A DNA stretch of 64,000 bases from Nannocystis bainbridge. GTDB taxonomy: Bacteria > Myxococcota_A > Polyangia > Nannocystales > Nannocystaceae. How positions within the stretch are numbered: the first letter of the stretch is position 1; each line of letters opens with the position of its first letter. Made by a program: the position numbers and the translations under genes. This document shows positions 36,554 through 46,229 of this stretch, piece after piece. Below the pieces are notes generated by a model that saw nothing but the letters and a program-made list of their open reading frames with translations, searched no databases and had not been told where the DNA came from. The stretch is from positions 442,001-506,000 of the forward strand of contig NZ_JAQNDL010000004.1 of NCBI RefSeq assembly GCF_028368995.1, in the 5' to 3' direction.

Positions 36554-36897
36554 TCACGCGGTCGGTGGTTCTTCGAGGGTGTCGGCGGCGGCCTCGGCGG
36601 CGGCGAGCCGTTGCTCGTGTTGATCGAGGGCGCGTCGCAGGCCCTGCAAGCGCTCGTGGACCTTGTGGCGGAACCGCTGGTGCAGGTCCTTCTCGCGGAA
36701 CAGCTCGTCGGCGATCTGCATGGCGACGAGCAGGGCGACCCGTTGGGCGTTGGCGGCGCTGTTGACCCGCTTGGCGCCGCTGCTCAGCAGCTGCAAGTGG
36801 CCGTCGACGAACTCGGCCAGCTGTTGGACGTAATCCTGGCCCTCGTCGCTGCGGATCGTGAGCGTCTGCCCGGCGATCTCGACCTGGACGGAGCGCT

Positions 36898-36901
<4 letters not shown>
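36554..36901 (-). CDS. zapA: Cell division protein ZapA
   Basis: A 115-residue protein: an N-terminal ZapA domain (VQVEIAGQTLTIRSDEG), the conserved VALLVAMQIADELF helix and a C-terminal coiled coil (HERLQGLRRALDQHEQRLAAAEAAA). ZapA crosslinks FtsZ filaments at midcell. Its ATG overlaps the prfA stop as ATGA, so it is translationally coupled to release factor 1. Confidence 0.9.
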
Positions 36902-37977
<1,076 letters not shown>

Positions 37978-38245
37978 GGCGAGCGCGCGACGCTAGCACC
38001 AGGGCCGAAGGGGCTCAAGGGCCACGCCACCGCGACGAGCGCCGAAACGCGGCGGCTGCAATGCCCGGCGCAGCGTGAGCACTCGTGGCGCTGCTGCGAG
38101 GCCGAGGGCCGGCGGCGGCGAACACACACGCGGGGCGGAACCCCGCCAGGACGGCCGCAGGAGGGGGCCCTGGGGCGGATCGGGCGCGGCGGGCCGCGAG
38201 CGCCCTTGCCTCCCGGCCGGGGCGCGCGCTATCCGTGGGCGCGCC
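37978..38245. other. Divergent intergenic region, no gene
   Basis: It separates prfA and the coiled-coil protein gene. It is GC-rich with no recognised feature and no 14-bp repeat. Promoters for both directions must lie here. Confidence 0.35.
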
Positions 38246-39517
38246 ATGCTCCACGCCGACCGCTGGGCCGCCCGCTACGGCTTTCTCCGCGAGCTGTGGG
38301 CCGGCCGCAGCCGCGTGCTCGCCGACCCCGCGCTCGAGGCGGCGCTGCGCGGGGCGAAGTCGCTGCCAGCCCCGTTCGCGGCGCTGCTGGCCGAGCTGCT
38401 GCCGGGGGCTGGCAACCAGGCGTGGCTGCTGGCGCACGAGGCGAGGCCGGGCACGGGTCGCGGTCGCACGGGCGCGCGGGTGGCGGAATTCGACGCGTTC
38501 GAGGAGCTGCTGGCGGAGGCGCCGTGGCAGGTGGCGATCGTCGACCTGGCGCGCCACTTCGTCGATGCGGCCAGCCTGACGCGGTTCGCGGCGCGGGCCC
38601 AGACGCGGCTGGAGAATCGCCTCGAGACGCGGGCGTTCCGGCTGCTGACGGCGCTGGCGGAGGGGGCAGAGGCCGGGCGGGTCGTGGTGGTGACCGCCCC
38701 GGGCGAGGCCGCCGGGGGGCTCGAGCTGGGGCTGTTCCAGGAGCTGGTGACGCAGCATTTCCCGCGGGCGCGGATCTACGCGCTGGCGCTGACGCGCGCG
38801 GCCAGCGTGGTGGACTGCGGCGAGGTCACCAGCGACGAGATCGAGGACGAGGAGGCCGACGAGCGCGGGCCGGTGCCGCTGGCCTTCGACAACAGCCTCG
38901 GCGAGGACGCGGGCTTCGAGTGCCTGATCGCGGTGGTGGGCGCGCGCGACGTGCCGCGCGGGGTGACGCTGCTCGAGCTGCCGCCGACGGCCCCGCCAGC
39001 CGAGCCGGCGCGCCCGGAGCGAGCTCGGCCGGAGCGGGCCCGCGACGAGGAGAGCGAGTCGCTGCGCGGGCAATTGGCCCAGGCGCGGCGGCAGATCGAG
39101 CTGGCGAGCATCGCCCGCCAGTCGCTGGTGGAGCAGCTCGACGCGGCCCAGGGCCGGATCGATGCGCTCGAGGATCAGCTCGCGGGGCGGGCGCCGGCGG
39201 CCGCGAAGGCCAACGAGCCCGACGAGGAGGGGCCGCGACGGATTGACGCGGCGGCGGCGGCGCTGCAGAGCGCCCGCTGGGAGCTCGAGCAGCTGCAGGG
39301 CGAGCTGCGGCGGGTGACGGCGCGGCCGGTGGACGCGCTGGAGCGGTCGTTGGCGGCCGCCGAGGCGCGGCTGGGGGCGCTCCACGCCTGCGCCGCGACG
39401 GTCGACGCACTGGCGCAGCGGGCCGGAGCGGACGAACCGCTGGCCGCCGAGCTGCAGACCCTCCGCGACCGTCTGCTCGAGCTCGCCGGGCCGCCCGCGA
39501 CCGACGAATCGGCGTGA
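38246..39517 (+). CDS. Hypothetical protein with C-terminal coiled coil
   Basis: A 423-residue protein with no recognised family. The first ~240 residues look like a mixed alpha/beta domain (VAIVDLARHFVDAA, RVVVVTAPGEAAGG, FECLIAVVGARDV), perhaps a degenerate Rossmann-like or nuclease fold. Residues about 250-423 are Ala/Arg/Glu/Leu-rich with heptad-like helices (LRGQLAQARRQIELASIAR, LEQLQGELRRVTAR). There is no signal peptide, so it is cytoplasmic. ATG 38246 is chosen because the sequence before it is low-complexity. Confidence 0.65.
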   Translation: MLHADRWAARYGFLRELWAGRSRVLADPALEAALRGAKSLPAPFAALLAELLPGAGNQAWLLAHEARPGTGRGRTGARVAEFDAFEELLAEAPWQVAIVDLARHFVDAASLTRFAARAQTRLENRLETRAFRLLTALAEGAEAGRVVVVTAPGEAAGGLELGLFQELVTQHFPRARIYALALTRAASVVDCGEVTSDEIEDEEADERGPVPLAFDNSLGEDAGFECLIAVVGARDVPRGVTLLELPPTAPPAEPARPERARPERARDEESESLRGQLAQARRQIELASIARQSLVEQLDAAQGRIDALEDQLAGRAPAAAKANEPDEEGPRRIDAAAAALQSARWELEQLQGELRRVTARPVDALERSLAAAEARLGALHACAATVDALAQRAGADEPLAAELQTLRDRLLELAGPPATDESA

Positions 39518-39722
39518 ACCGGCGCTCGCCGGGCGGGCATCGCCGCGACATGGTTGCCGGGGCCGGGCGCGCCGGACTATCCTGGCGGAGGCGCGCTGGT
39601 GCCCAGACCGGCGCTCCTCCCCGTGCGGCCGCAAACCTGTCTGCGCTTGACCACCGCGGACTTCGGGCCGGTCACGGGTGCGCACCGACCCATCACCCCC
39701 CTAGAGCGGAAGCGACTTAGCC
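39518..39722. other. Intergenic region before the UPF0158 gene
   Basis: About 205 bp, GC-rich, with no gene. It presumably carries the promoter of the UPF0158 gene, but no clear promoter pair is visible. Confidence 0.3.
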
Positions 39723-40370
39723 ATGCGAGTTTCCCCCGAAGCGCCAGTCCCCGACTGGTCGGCCCTTGAAACCTCTTTTGAGCACAACGCCCCCGACCAC
39801 CACGCCTATCTGGATCTGCAGAACGGGCAGGTGGTCACCATCAACGACACCCGGCCCGAGGACGAGGAGAAGCGGCAGCAGATCGCGCGCTCGACCGGGC
39901 GCTTCGTCCACCTCGACCCGGCGTCGTCGCGCGAGCAGTACCGCTGGATGGAGCGATTCGTCGCCTCGGTCGAAGATCCCGCGCTGCGCGAGCGGCTGAC
40001 GCTGGCGATCGACGGCAAGGGCGCGTTCCGCCGGTTCAAGGACGTGCTGCTGTCGTACCCGGTCGAGCGCGACCGGTGGTTCTCGTACCGCGCCAACCTG
40101 CTGCACATCTACATCGACGGCTGGCTGGCCAATCAGGACGTGCTGCTCGGCGCGTACCCTCCGTGGGGCAAGCCCGAGGATCCGCCGGAGCCGAACATCC
40201 CGCTCGAGAAGCCGGCGAGCGAGCGCGCGCCGGGGCCGTCCGAGACGCTGCGCCGGACCGCGCGCGATCTCATCGATCGCCTGCCCGCGATCGAGCTCCC
40301 GGCCGCCATCGCCTACCTGCAGTACTTGCTCGACAAGCAGCCTTCGGTCCACGTCGAGCCGACGACGTGA
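39723..40370 (+). CDS. UPF0158 family protein
   Basis: A 215-residue protein with the UPF0158 pattern: AYLDLQNGQVV near the start, then VHLDPASSREQYRWMERFV, GAFRRFKDVL and the aromatic motif RWFSYRANLLH. The biochemical role of this widespread family is unknown. Its C-terminal ~60 residues (KPASERAPGPSETLRR ... LQYLLDKQ) form a helical extension beyond the usual domain. The DUF429 gene starts 8 bp after its stop, so the two are probably co-transcribed. Confidence 0.8.
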   Translation: MRVSPEAPVPDWSALETSFEHNAPDHHAYLDLQNGQVVTINDTRPEDEEKRQQIARSTGRFVHLDPASSREQYRWMERFVASVEDPALRERLTLAIDGKGAFRRFKDVLLSYPVERDRWFSYRANLLHIYIDGWLANQDVLLGAYPPWGKPEDPPEPNIPLEKPASERAPGPSETLRRTARDLIDRLPAIELPAAIAYLQYLLDKQPSVHVEPTT

Positions 40371-40378
40371 TCCGGCCG

Positions 40379-41353
40379 ATGGAGCTGTCCCTTGCGACAT
40401 CTCCGGCGCGACGCTTCACCCGCTTCATCGGCGTCGCTCTCGGCGGCGGCCGCGGCAAGACGACCGCGGTCGCTCGCCTCGAGCGCGTCGACGAGGAGGG
40501 CGAGACGCCGCGCGTGCGCCTGGCGGAGGCTCGGCTCCGCCACGGCCACCGCGGCAGCGGCGAAGAGGGCGGCGAGGCCAGCGGCGATCCGTTGTTTCGC
40601 GACGAGGTGCTGGTCGCGTACCTGCAGCGGTGGGTGACCGACGACGCGGTGGTGGCGATCGACGCGCCGCTGACGTTGCCGCCGTGCATCCGCTGTCCGC
40701 TGGCCTGTCCCGGAGTGCAGGCGTGCACCGTGCCGGTGGTGGCGTGGATGCGGAAGCACGCGCCGGCCTTGCACGCGGCCCGGCGCTCCGATCCGGGCAA
40801 GCCGGCGGTCACGCCGTACACGCAGCGCGCGGTCGACGTCCTGTTGACGCACGTGGGCCTGTCGCCGCGCGAGTCGCTGGGGCAGGGCATGGGGCCGCTG
40901 GCGGCGCGGGCGGCGTATCTGCGGCGCGTGCTGTCGCCGCTGCTGCGACTGCACGAGAACCTGATCGAGGTCCACCCGCCGGCCACGGTGACGCGGCTGT
41001 TCGGGGCCGAGGTCGAGCGTCGGCACCGGCGCAGCGACAGCGAGCAGGCGTGGGAGCTGCGCAAGCGGATGCTGACGGCGCTCGAACCGTGCCTCGCGTT
41101 CGACTTCGTGTGGCCCGAGGTTGTGGTCCGCAGCCCGCACGTATTCGACGCGGTCATCGCCGGCCTCACGGCGTTCTTGTGGGCGCATCAGAGCTGGCAG
41201 GGTCCGCTCGATCTGCAACCGGCGCAGTCTGCGGCGACTCAGGAGGCGGTCGCGCCCGATCCGCTGCGCGCCGCGATCGCGGGGCTCGAGGACCGCTGGC
41301 TCGAAGACGGCTGGATCTGGGTCCCACCGGCTCCTGGAGGCGGACGCGTGTGA
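40379..41353 (+). CDS. DUF429 family protein
   Basis: A 324-residue protein matching the DUF429 pattern: FIGVALGGGRGKTTAVARL at the start, the acidic segment VVAIDAPLTLP, a cysteine cluster (PPCIRCPLACPGVQAC) and later IEVHPPATVTRLFG with FDAVIAGLTAFLW. DUF429 members are predicted RNase-H-like nucleases; the conserved acidic residues at these positions agree, but activity is not shown. GTG at 40367 overlapping the previous stop is an alternative start. A single repeat unit lies in the first codons (40384-40401). Confidence 0.78.
   Translation: MELSLATSPARRFTRFIGVALGGGRGKTTAVARLERVDEEGETPRVRLAEARLRHGHRGSGEEGGEASGDPLFRDEVLVAYLQRWVTDDAVVAIDAPLTLPPCIRCPLACPGVQACTVPVVAWMRKHAPALHAARRSDPGKPAVTPYTQRAVDVLLTHVGLSPRESLGQGMGPLAARAAYLRRVLSPLLRLHENLIEVHPPATVTRLFGAEVERRHRRSDSEQAWELRKRMLTALEPCLAFDFVWPEVVVRSPHVFDAVIAGLTAFLWAHQSWQGPLDLQPAQSAATQEAVAPDPLRAAIAGLEDRWLEDGWIWVPPAPGGGRV
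40384..40401. repeat. 14-bp repeat unit at the DUF429 N-terminus
   Basis: GCTG 40384 and CATC 40398 enclose TCCCTTGCGA. It is a degenerate unit within codons 2-8. Confidence 0.35.
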
Positions 41354-41469
41354 TTCTGCACGATTTGTGGCAGACCCGGCCCCGCAGCGGGCCGTTGCTT
41401 CCCCTGCTTGCCTGCGATGCGCCGCCAGGTGCACAGTAGACAGGCTACAGGCCCTCGGACCCCAGACGC

Positions 41470-42477
41470 ATGCGAGACCCGGCCCACGGCAGCGACTTCA
41501 CCCCTGACGAGCTCGATCTCCTGGAGGACGCGCTCGAGTGGATGGAGGATCCCGCGCGCCGCGCCGAGCTCGAGGCGATGCCCGCGCCGCTGCGTCAGCG
41601 CGCCGACGAGTACGCGTCGATCCTGGCGATGACGCGCGAGGCGATGCCCGCGGAGGACGTGGCGCCGGGGGTGCTCGACGGCATCCTCGCCGAGGCCCGG
41701 CGATCGGCGCCGCCGCCTTCGCAGCCGGCGGCCGAGGGCCCGAGCCTGTGGGAGCGGCTGCGACGCTCGTTCCTGCTGCCGGGCGTGGCGCTGGCCGGGA
41801 CCGCCGCGCTGCTGCTGTGGGTGGCGCGGCCGACCGACGAGGCGGGGCCGTCGATCCGCGAGGAGGCGGCGCCTTCGCCCGCGCCGGCGGCTCCCGAGGC
41901 CCGCGAGCCGCGAGCGGCGCCCGAGTCGGATGGCCCCAAGGACATGTCCCCGCCGACAGACGACGCGAAGGGCGAGGCTTCGGCGGCCGTCGAGGTCGCA
42001 CCTGCGCCGGCCGCCGACGCGGCGAGCGTGCCCGGGGCGGTCTACCAGGAGCCGGCGTCGCCGGCGATGAAGGCCATGCGCGGCGGAGCGCCGGCCAAGA
42101 AGAAGGCGATCGACGTCGACGAGGGGCCGTTGCCGGGCATCTCCGTGCCGGAGGCGCAGCGCATCGACGCCGACAAGGAGTCGGTCCGCGATCAGCTCGA
42201 GAGCGGCGACCGGGCCCGCAACAAGGGCCGCTGCGACGTCGCCGAGGCCGAGTACGCGGCGGTGGCGAACAGCAACGGACCGGCGGCAGAGCGGGCGCGA
42301 GCCCTCGCGGGCCTGGGGCTGTGTCGAGAGGCCGCCGGCAAGTCGGCGGACGCGGAGCGCTACTTCGACGCGGCGCGCTCGCTCGACTCCGGGGTCGAGC
42401 GCTGGCTCGGCGGCGAGTCCGAGGTGGTGAAGAAGAAGACCACGAAGATGGCCAAGCCGAAGAGCGAGGCGCCGTAG
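41470..42477 (+). CDS. Anti-sigma-factor-like membrane protein
   Basis: A 335-residue protein. Residues 1-85 are acidic and helical (FTPDELDLLEDALEWMED), like a cytoplasmic anti-sigma domain but without the zinc HxxxCxxC motif. One membrane helix is at about 98-117 (LLPGVALAGTAALLLWVA). A Pro/Ala/Glu-rich linker follows, and the C-terminal part (about 235-310) looks like a TPR pair (NKGRCDVAEAEYAAVANSNG). No sigma factor gene is next to it, so the anti-sigma reading is tentative. A three-node repeat lies in the linker. It is convergent with the AgmX-like lipoprotein gene. Confidence 0.6.
   Translation: MRDPAHGSDFTPDELDLLEDALEWMEDPARRAELEAMPAPLRQRADEYASILAMTREAMPAEDVAPGVLDGILAEARRSAPPPSQPAAEGPSLWERLRRSFLLPGVALAGTAALLLWVARPTDEAGPSIREEAAPSPAPAAPEAREPRAAPESDGPKDMSPPTDDAKGEASAAVEVAPAPAADAASVPGAVYQEPASPAMKAMRGGAPAKKKAIDVDEGPLPGISVPEAQRIDADKESVRDQLESGDRARNKGRCDVAEAEYAAVANSNGPAAERARALAGLGLCREAAGKSADAERYFDAARSLDSGVERWLGGESEVVKKKTTKMAKPKSEAP
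41929..41960. repeat. 14-bp-phased repeat, 3 nodes, in the linker
   Basis: GATG 41929, CATG 41943 and CAGA 41957 are 14 bp apart. It encodes SDGPKDMSPPTDD in the disordered linker. Confidence 0.6.
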
Positions 42478-42513
42478 GTCGATCGCGGCGCGGGCCCCGG
42501 CCGACGCGCGGGA

Positions 42514-42601
42514 CATGGGCTTCGGGGCATGTCGCAGAGGCCAGGTGCGTTCGAGCATGTTCTGAACGACATGACGGAAGATACATGTCGTCAGGGACAG
42601 T
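42514..42601. repeat. 14-bp-phased repeat array, 7 nodes, convergent junction
   Basis: CATG at 42514 and 42528, CAGG 42542, CATG 42556, 42570 and 42584, and CAGT 42598 follow at exact 14-bp steps. The array lies 37 bp behind the anti-sigma-like gene, in a 396-bp gap between convergent genes. Confidence 0.88.
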
Positions 42602-42697
42602 CGCCTGCGCGGCGGGCAAGGGGTCGCAAGGACCAGGCGCGCCGAACGGTTCAGTGCAGGCGCGTCGGTGCCCGCGGGCTCACGCTGAACGGGCAGG

Positions 42698-42920
42698 CGC
42701 AGCGATGCCGCGCGGACGCGCTGCCGCTCGCATCAATCGACGTCGACCGCGAAGTCGACGCCGACGCTGAGCGTGCGGGCGCAGCGGTGCCGCGCTGCCG
42801 CTCGCATCAATCGACGTCGACCGCGACGCGACGCCGAGCGGGCTAGGGCAGCGGTGCCGCGCTGCCGCTCGCATCAATCGACGTCGACCGCGAAGTCGAC
42901 GCCGACGCTCGGGCCGTCGT
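42698..42920. repeat. Triplicated 3' end of the AgmX-like lipoprotein gene
   Basis: The segment CTGCCGCTCGCATCAATCG and its flanks occur three times, starting at 42721, 42795 and 42862 (periods 74 and 67 bp). The third copy contains the real stop codon of the minus-strand gene at 42874 and its last codons. The first repeats those codons and the stop nearly exactly; the middle is degenerate. Each unit also has a small hairpin (GCAGCG/CGCTGC). Confidence 0.8.
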
Positions 42921-43563
42921 AGCCGGGGAAGCGGTGGTCGAACACGGCCTTGCGGGCGCACGGGACGATGCCCCACACGCTCAGGCTCGCGGGGGCCTTG
43001 ACCGACACGCTCTCGACCTTGCCCGAGGGCAAAAGGCGCAGCTGAACAGCGAGGCGGCCGCTGCCGACGTCGCCGTAGCGGCTGGCCGTGATCACGCAGT
43101 CGGTGATCTTCGGCGTGATCTTGGCGAAATGCTGGTCGAGGACGCGCTCGCTGGGCCGCTCGCTGCCGGCCTCGAGGTCGATCGTCTGGGTCTTGTCGCT
43201 CGAGAACTGGGGGATCTTGCGATCGTCGACAGGCACGAAGGGGGGCAGCTTTTCGGCCGGGGTCTCGGCCTCCTCGACCTCGTCGCCCGGCGCTGTCGCG
43301 GGCTCGGAGCCGTGGCCCGCGGCTGAGGCCGCCGTGGTCCGGCGCACGCGCTTCTTCTTGCGGCGCTTCTTCTTCTTTTTGCCGTCGTCGGTGACGGGTG
43401 GCGCGGCCGGGGCGTCGACGACGCACTGGCCCTCGACGCAGCTGCTCCCGGGGTCGCAGGGCGTGGCGCACTCGGGCTTCGGTGCGGGTTCGCACGCGAA
43501 CGAGGTCACCAGCGCCAGCGCGACGAGGCGGGCGAAACGGGCGCCCGGCGGATGCTCACCCAT
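42874..43563 (-). CDS. Lipoprotein with AgmX/TonB-like C-terminal domain
   Basis: A 229-residue protein. The signal peptide ends SFAC (Cys24). A short Cys-rich piece (C-x3-C-x5-C-x4-C) is followed by a run of Lys/Arg residues (about 62-78) and an acidic linker. The C-terminal ~100 residues (FAKITPKITDCVIT ... GRLAVQLRLLPSGKVESVSV ... FPGYDGPSVGVDF) match the AgmX/TonB-like periplasmic domain of myxobacteria. Such domains occur in gliding and envelope proteins. The partner is unknown. The last codons and stop are repeated twice downstream. Confidence 0.75.
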   Translation of the reverse strand: MGEHPPGARFARLVALALVTSFACEPAPKPECATPCDPGSSCVEGQCVVDAPAAPPVTDDGKKKKKRRKKKRVRRTTAASAAGHGSEPATAPGDEVEEAETPAEKLPPFVPVDDRKIPQFSSDKTQTIDLEAGSERPSERVLDQHFAKITPKITDCVITASRYGDVGSGRLAVQLRLLPSGKVESVSVKAPASLSVWGIVPCARKAVFDHRFPGYDGPSVGVDFAVDVD

Positions 43564-43653
43564 GGGCCCGGATGATGCCGGCCGCAGCGGCGCGGTTCAA
43601 GCTCACGGCCCGAGATCTGGCCCGCGGGCAGCCGACCATGGCAGCTTGCGCGC

Positions 43654-44022
43654 GTGTCCACGGTGCCCTCCCGAGAGCTCGCTTCGTTCGTCAATCCCCG
43701 CCCCGGGCGCGACTACGAGGTCCGCTTCGATTGCCCTGAATTCACCTGTCTGTGCCCGATGACGGGCCAACCGGACTTCGCCACGATCCGGATCCGCTAC
43801 CGCCCGCGCGCGCGCTGCGTCGAGCTCAAGAGCCTCAAGCTGTACCTGTGGTCCTTCCGGGACACGGGGGCGTTTCACGAGGCCGTCACCAACCAGATCC
43901 TCGACGACCTGGTCGCGGTTCTGGACCCGGAGTGGGTCGAGGTCGAGGGCGACTTCCTGGTCCGCGGCGGGATCCACACGGTCGTGCGAGCCCGCCACGT
44001 CGGCGCGCCGCTGCCGGGCTGA
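43654..44022 (+). CDS. queF: NADPH-dependent 7-cyano-7-deazaguanine reductase QueF
   Basis: A 122-residue short-form (type I) QueF from GTG 43654. The substrate motif is FTCLCPMTGQPDFATI, with Cys34 expected to form the thioimide with preQ0 and Asp41 as general acid. The NADPH-binding motif follows (SLKLYLWSFRDTGAFHE). It reduces preQ0 to preQ1 in queuosine synthesis. The other que genes are not in the window. It is divergent from the AgmX-like lipoprotein gene (90 bp apart) and followed 43 bp later by the OmpA-like gene. Confidence 0.95.
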   Translation: MSTVPSRELASFVNPRPGRDYEVRFDCPEFTCLCPMTGQPDFATIRIRYRPRARCVELKSLKLYLWSFRDTGAFHEAVTNQILDDLVAVLDPEWVEVEGDFLVRGGIHTVVRARHVGAPLPG

Positions 44023-44065
44023 AAGCGGCGGGCGGGCGTGATAACGTCCGCCCGGACTCGCAGCC

Positions 44066-45493
44066 ATGCCCATGTTCTCGACCCTCGCCGGCGCCCTGAT
44101 CGCTCTCCTCCTCGACGGTCCCTTCAACTACGAGTTCTCGCGCGTCACCGACGAGAAGAGTCAAGCCCACGTGATCCTGCGGGCCAACGAGGACCTGCAG
44201 GCGATGGAAGTGACGATCAGCGGCGACCGCCAGACGATCCGCAAGAAGATCCCGGCGCTCAAGGCCGGCAAAGAGTTCAAGATCGCCTGGACGCAGAACG
44301 GCGACAACGCGGCCTACGAGATGGCGATCGTGTCGTCGGCGGGCGAGGCCAACGCCAACTTCGAGGTCGCGCGCGGAGCCAGTAAGCCGTCGGGCGGCGG
44401 TGGCGGCGGTGGTGGCGGCGGCGCGGCCGGCAAGGTCACGGCGATGGCATCCGCGGCCGACATCCTCTTCGACCACAAGGTCGCGTACACGACCAGCTTC
44501 GAGGTCAGCGGCTACGAGTTCAAGGTCTACAACACCGACGGCGACGTGATCCACACGGACGCGGGCGCCGGCGGCTGGAAGGCCAACGAGCGCATCGACC
44601 TCAAGTGGGACACGACCGACGACGTGTTCCTGGTCAAGGTCCGGTTCGAGGGCGCGCAGGGCCAGTTCGGCGAGCACATCCTGGCGCCGATGGCGATCGA
44701 CATCCCGCACACCGAGGTCGTGTTCGACAGCGGCAAGGCGATCATCCGCGGCGAGCAGGCGCCGAAGATCGACGAGGCCGCGGCGGTGGCGATGCACAAG
44801 CTGGCGGCGGTCGAGAACGCCAAGAAGGCGGTGGGCAACGCGCTCGAGGGCGCCGGTTACGTGCCCAAGCTGTTCATCGCCGGCTACACCGACACCGTCG
44901 GCAAGCCGGGCGACAATCAAAAGCTCTCGGAGGGGCGCGCGCGGGCGATCGCGGAGCGCTTCCACGAGCGGGGCGTGTGGTCCGAGATCTATTACACGGG
45001 CATGGGCGAGAAGGGCCTGAAGGTCCAGACGCCGGACTCGTTCGACGAGGAGAAGAATCGCCGCGCGGTCTATGTCATCAGCTTCCAGCCGCCGACGGGG
45101 CCGTGGTTCCCGTCGCCAGGGGCGTGGAAGAAGGTGGCAGGCGCGCGCGCGCGTCCGTCCGAGCTGCCGCCGTACCCGGAGAAGTGGAAGGAGCACGAGG
45201 ACAACAAGCGCTACGGCAAGCCGGGCGCGGGCTCCTCGTCGGGCGACAGCAGCAGCGGCAGCAGCAGCTCGAGTGATTCGTCGAGCGACGACAGCTCGGG
45301 CACGTCGGGCAGCAGCAGCAGCTCGGGCGGCGAGCCATACATGGGCTCGGCCGAAGGCCCGCCGGAGGTCGGCGGGGAGCCGGGCGCGAGCAAGAAGGGC
45401 TGCAACGTGGTGGCCGAGCCGACCCCCGGGGCGACGATCCTGCTGCTCGCGGGGCTGCTGACGCTCCGTCGCCGTCGCGTCCGCGCGGCGTGA
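44066..45493 (+). CDS. OmpA-like protein with MYXO-CTERM tail
   Basis: A 475-residue protein. After an N-terminal signal and a beta-rich domain there is a 10-glycine run (about 110-120), a second beta domain, and an OmpA-type peptidoglycan-binding domain (about 210-345, GYTDTVGKPGDNQKLSEGRA ... NRRAVYVISF). Next comes a Ser-rich low-complexity stretch (about 390-425). The C-terminus is a MYXO-CTERM signal: Gly-Cys, a hydrophobic helix (ATILLLAGLLTL) and RRRR. MYXO-CTERM tails are cut at the cysteine and sent to the surface in myxobacteria. Peptidoglycan contact plus surface sorting is an uncommon pairing. It may bridge wall and outer membrane. Confidence 0.88.
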   Translation: MPMFSTLAGALIALLLDGPFNYEFSRVTDEKSQAHVILRANEDLQAMEVTISGDRQTIRKKIPALKAGKEFKIAWTQNGDNAAYEMAIVSSAGEANANFEVARGASKPSGGGGGGGGGGAAGKVTAMASAADILFDHKVAYTTSFEVSGYEFKVYNTDGDVIHTDAGAGGWKANERIDLKWDTTDDVFLVKVRFEGAQGQFGEHILAPMAIDIPHTEVVFDSGKAIIRGEQAPKIDEAAAVAMHKLAAVENAKKAVGNALEGAGYVPKLFIAGYTDTVGKPGDNQKLSEGRARAIAERFHERGVWSEIYYTGMGEKGLKVQTPDSFDEEKNRRAVYVISFQPPTGPWFPSPGAWKKVAGARARPSELPPYPEKWKEHEDNKRYGKPGAGSSSGDSSSGSSSSSDSSSDDSSGTSGSSSSSGGEPYMGSAEGPPEVGGEPGASKKGCNVVAEPTPGATILLLAGLLTLRRRRVRAA

Positions 45494-45551
45494 ACGCTGC
45501 CGAGGTCGCCTCACGCCCGTTCGCCGACGCGAGCGGGCGTTTTGCGTCTCA

Positions 45552-45816
45552 GATGCAACGGGGCGGTGCGACCGATGGTGAGCGGTCGCTGCCGTGCAGA
45601 GATGGGCTGCCCGCACGGGTGCGGCTCGCTTCGCGTTTCGGATGCACGGGGCGGTGCGACCGATGGCGAGCGGTCGCTGCCGTGCAGAGATGGGCTGCCC
45701 GCACGGGTGGGAGGCGCTTCGCGTTTCGGATGCACGGGGCGAAGCGACCGATGGCGAGCGGTCGCTGCCGTGCAAAGGGGGGCTGCCCGCATGGGTGCGG
45801 CTCGCTTCGCGGGCGG
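45552..45816. repeat. Three tandem copies of an ~88-bp repeat
   Basis: Copies start with GATGCA at 45552, 45641 and 45729 (periods 89 and 88 bp). They share ACCGATGG-GAGCGGTCGCTGC and GGGCTGCCCGCA-GGGTG segments with few changes. They lie behind the MYXO-CTERM gene. Frames cross them in both directions, but the period is not a multiple of three and no start or ribosome site supports a gene. Confidence 0.85.
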
Positions 45817-46229
45817 CGTAATGGGGTCGTCGCCCGCGGGTGACTTCGAGGCATCGACACGACCAGGGCAGGTCGTCGTGCGGGCCTTCATCCGCGGCGG
45901 CGGCGACGGTGCCGATGCATGCACGAGGGCCCGGATCGCGCGGCGTCGCTCCGAAGCAGGCGTCGAGGCGGCGGGCCGGGAGCAGCGCACGCGCATGGTG
46001 TGCGAGGGGATCGGCGATGTCGTCGCCGCGATCGGGTCGCGACTCCCAATCGTCGATGCGGCGAGAAATGCCTCAGAGGTGCATGCAGGGCCATGAATTC
46101 GCCGGATCGGTCGACGTGGCCTTTGGGACCTGCGCCACGCGGCAGGTCGCCACGCTCGGCCCGTGATCGACGGGAGAGTTGCAGGCTCGCCAACGTGTTC
46201 CAGACTTGCGCCGCAGAAGGAGTGAGAGC
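45817..46229. other. Intergenic region without a supported gene
   Basis: About 410 bp. Open frames cross it on both strands, but none has a family signature or a convincing start, and their composition follows the GC bias. It ends with a good ribosome-binding site for the next gene (GAAGGAGTGAGAG). Confidence 0.4.

Noticed and set aside
42680..43495. Alternative minus-strand frame over the gene tail copies
   Set aside because: It reads the AgmX-like gene in the wrong frame. The signal peptide and C-terminal domain are in the 42874-43563 frame.
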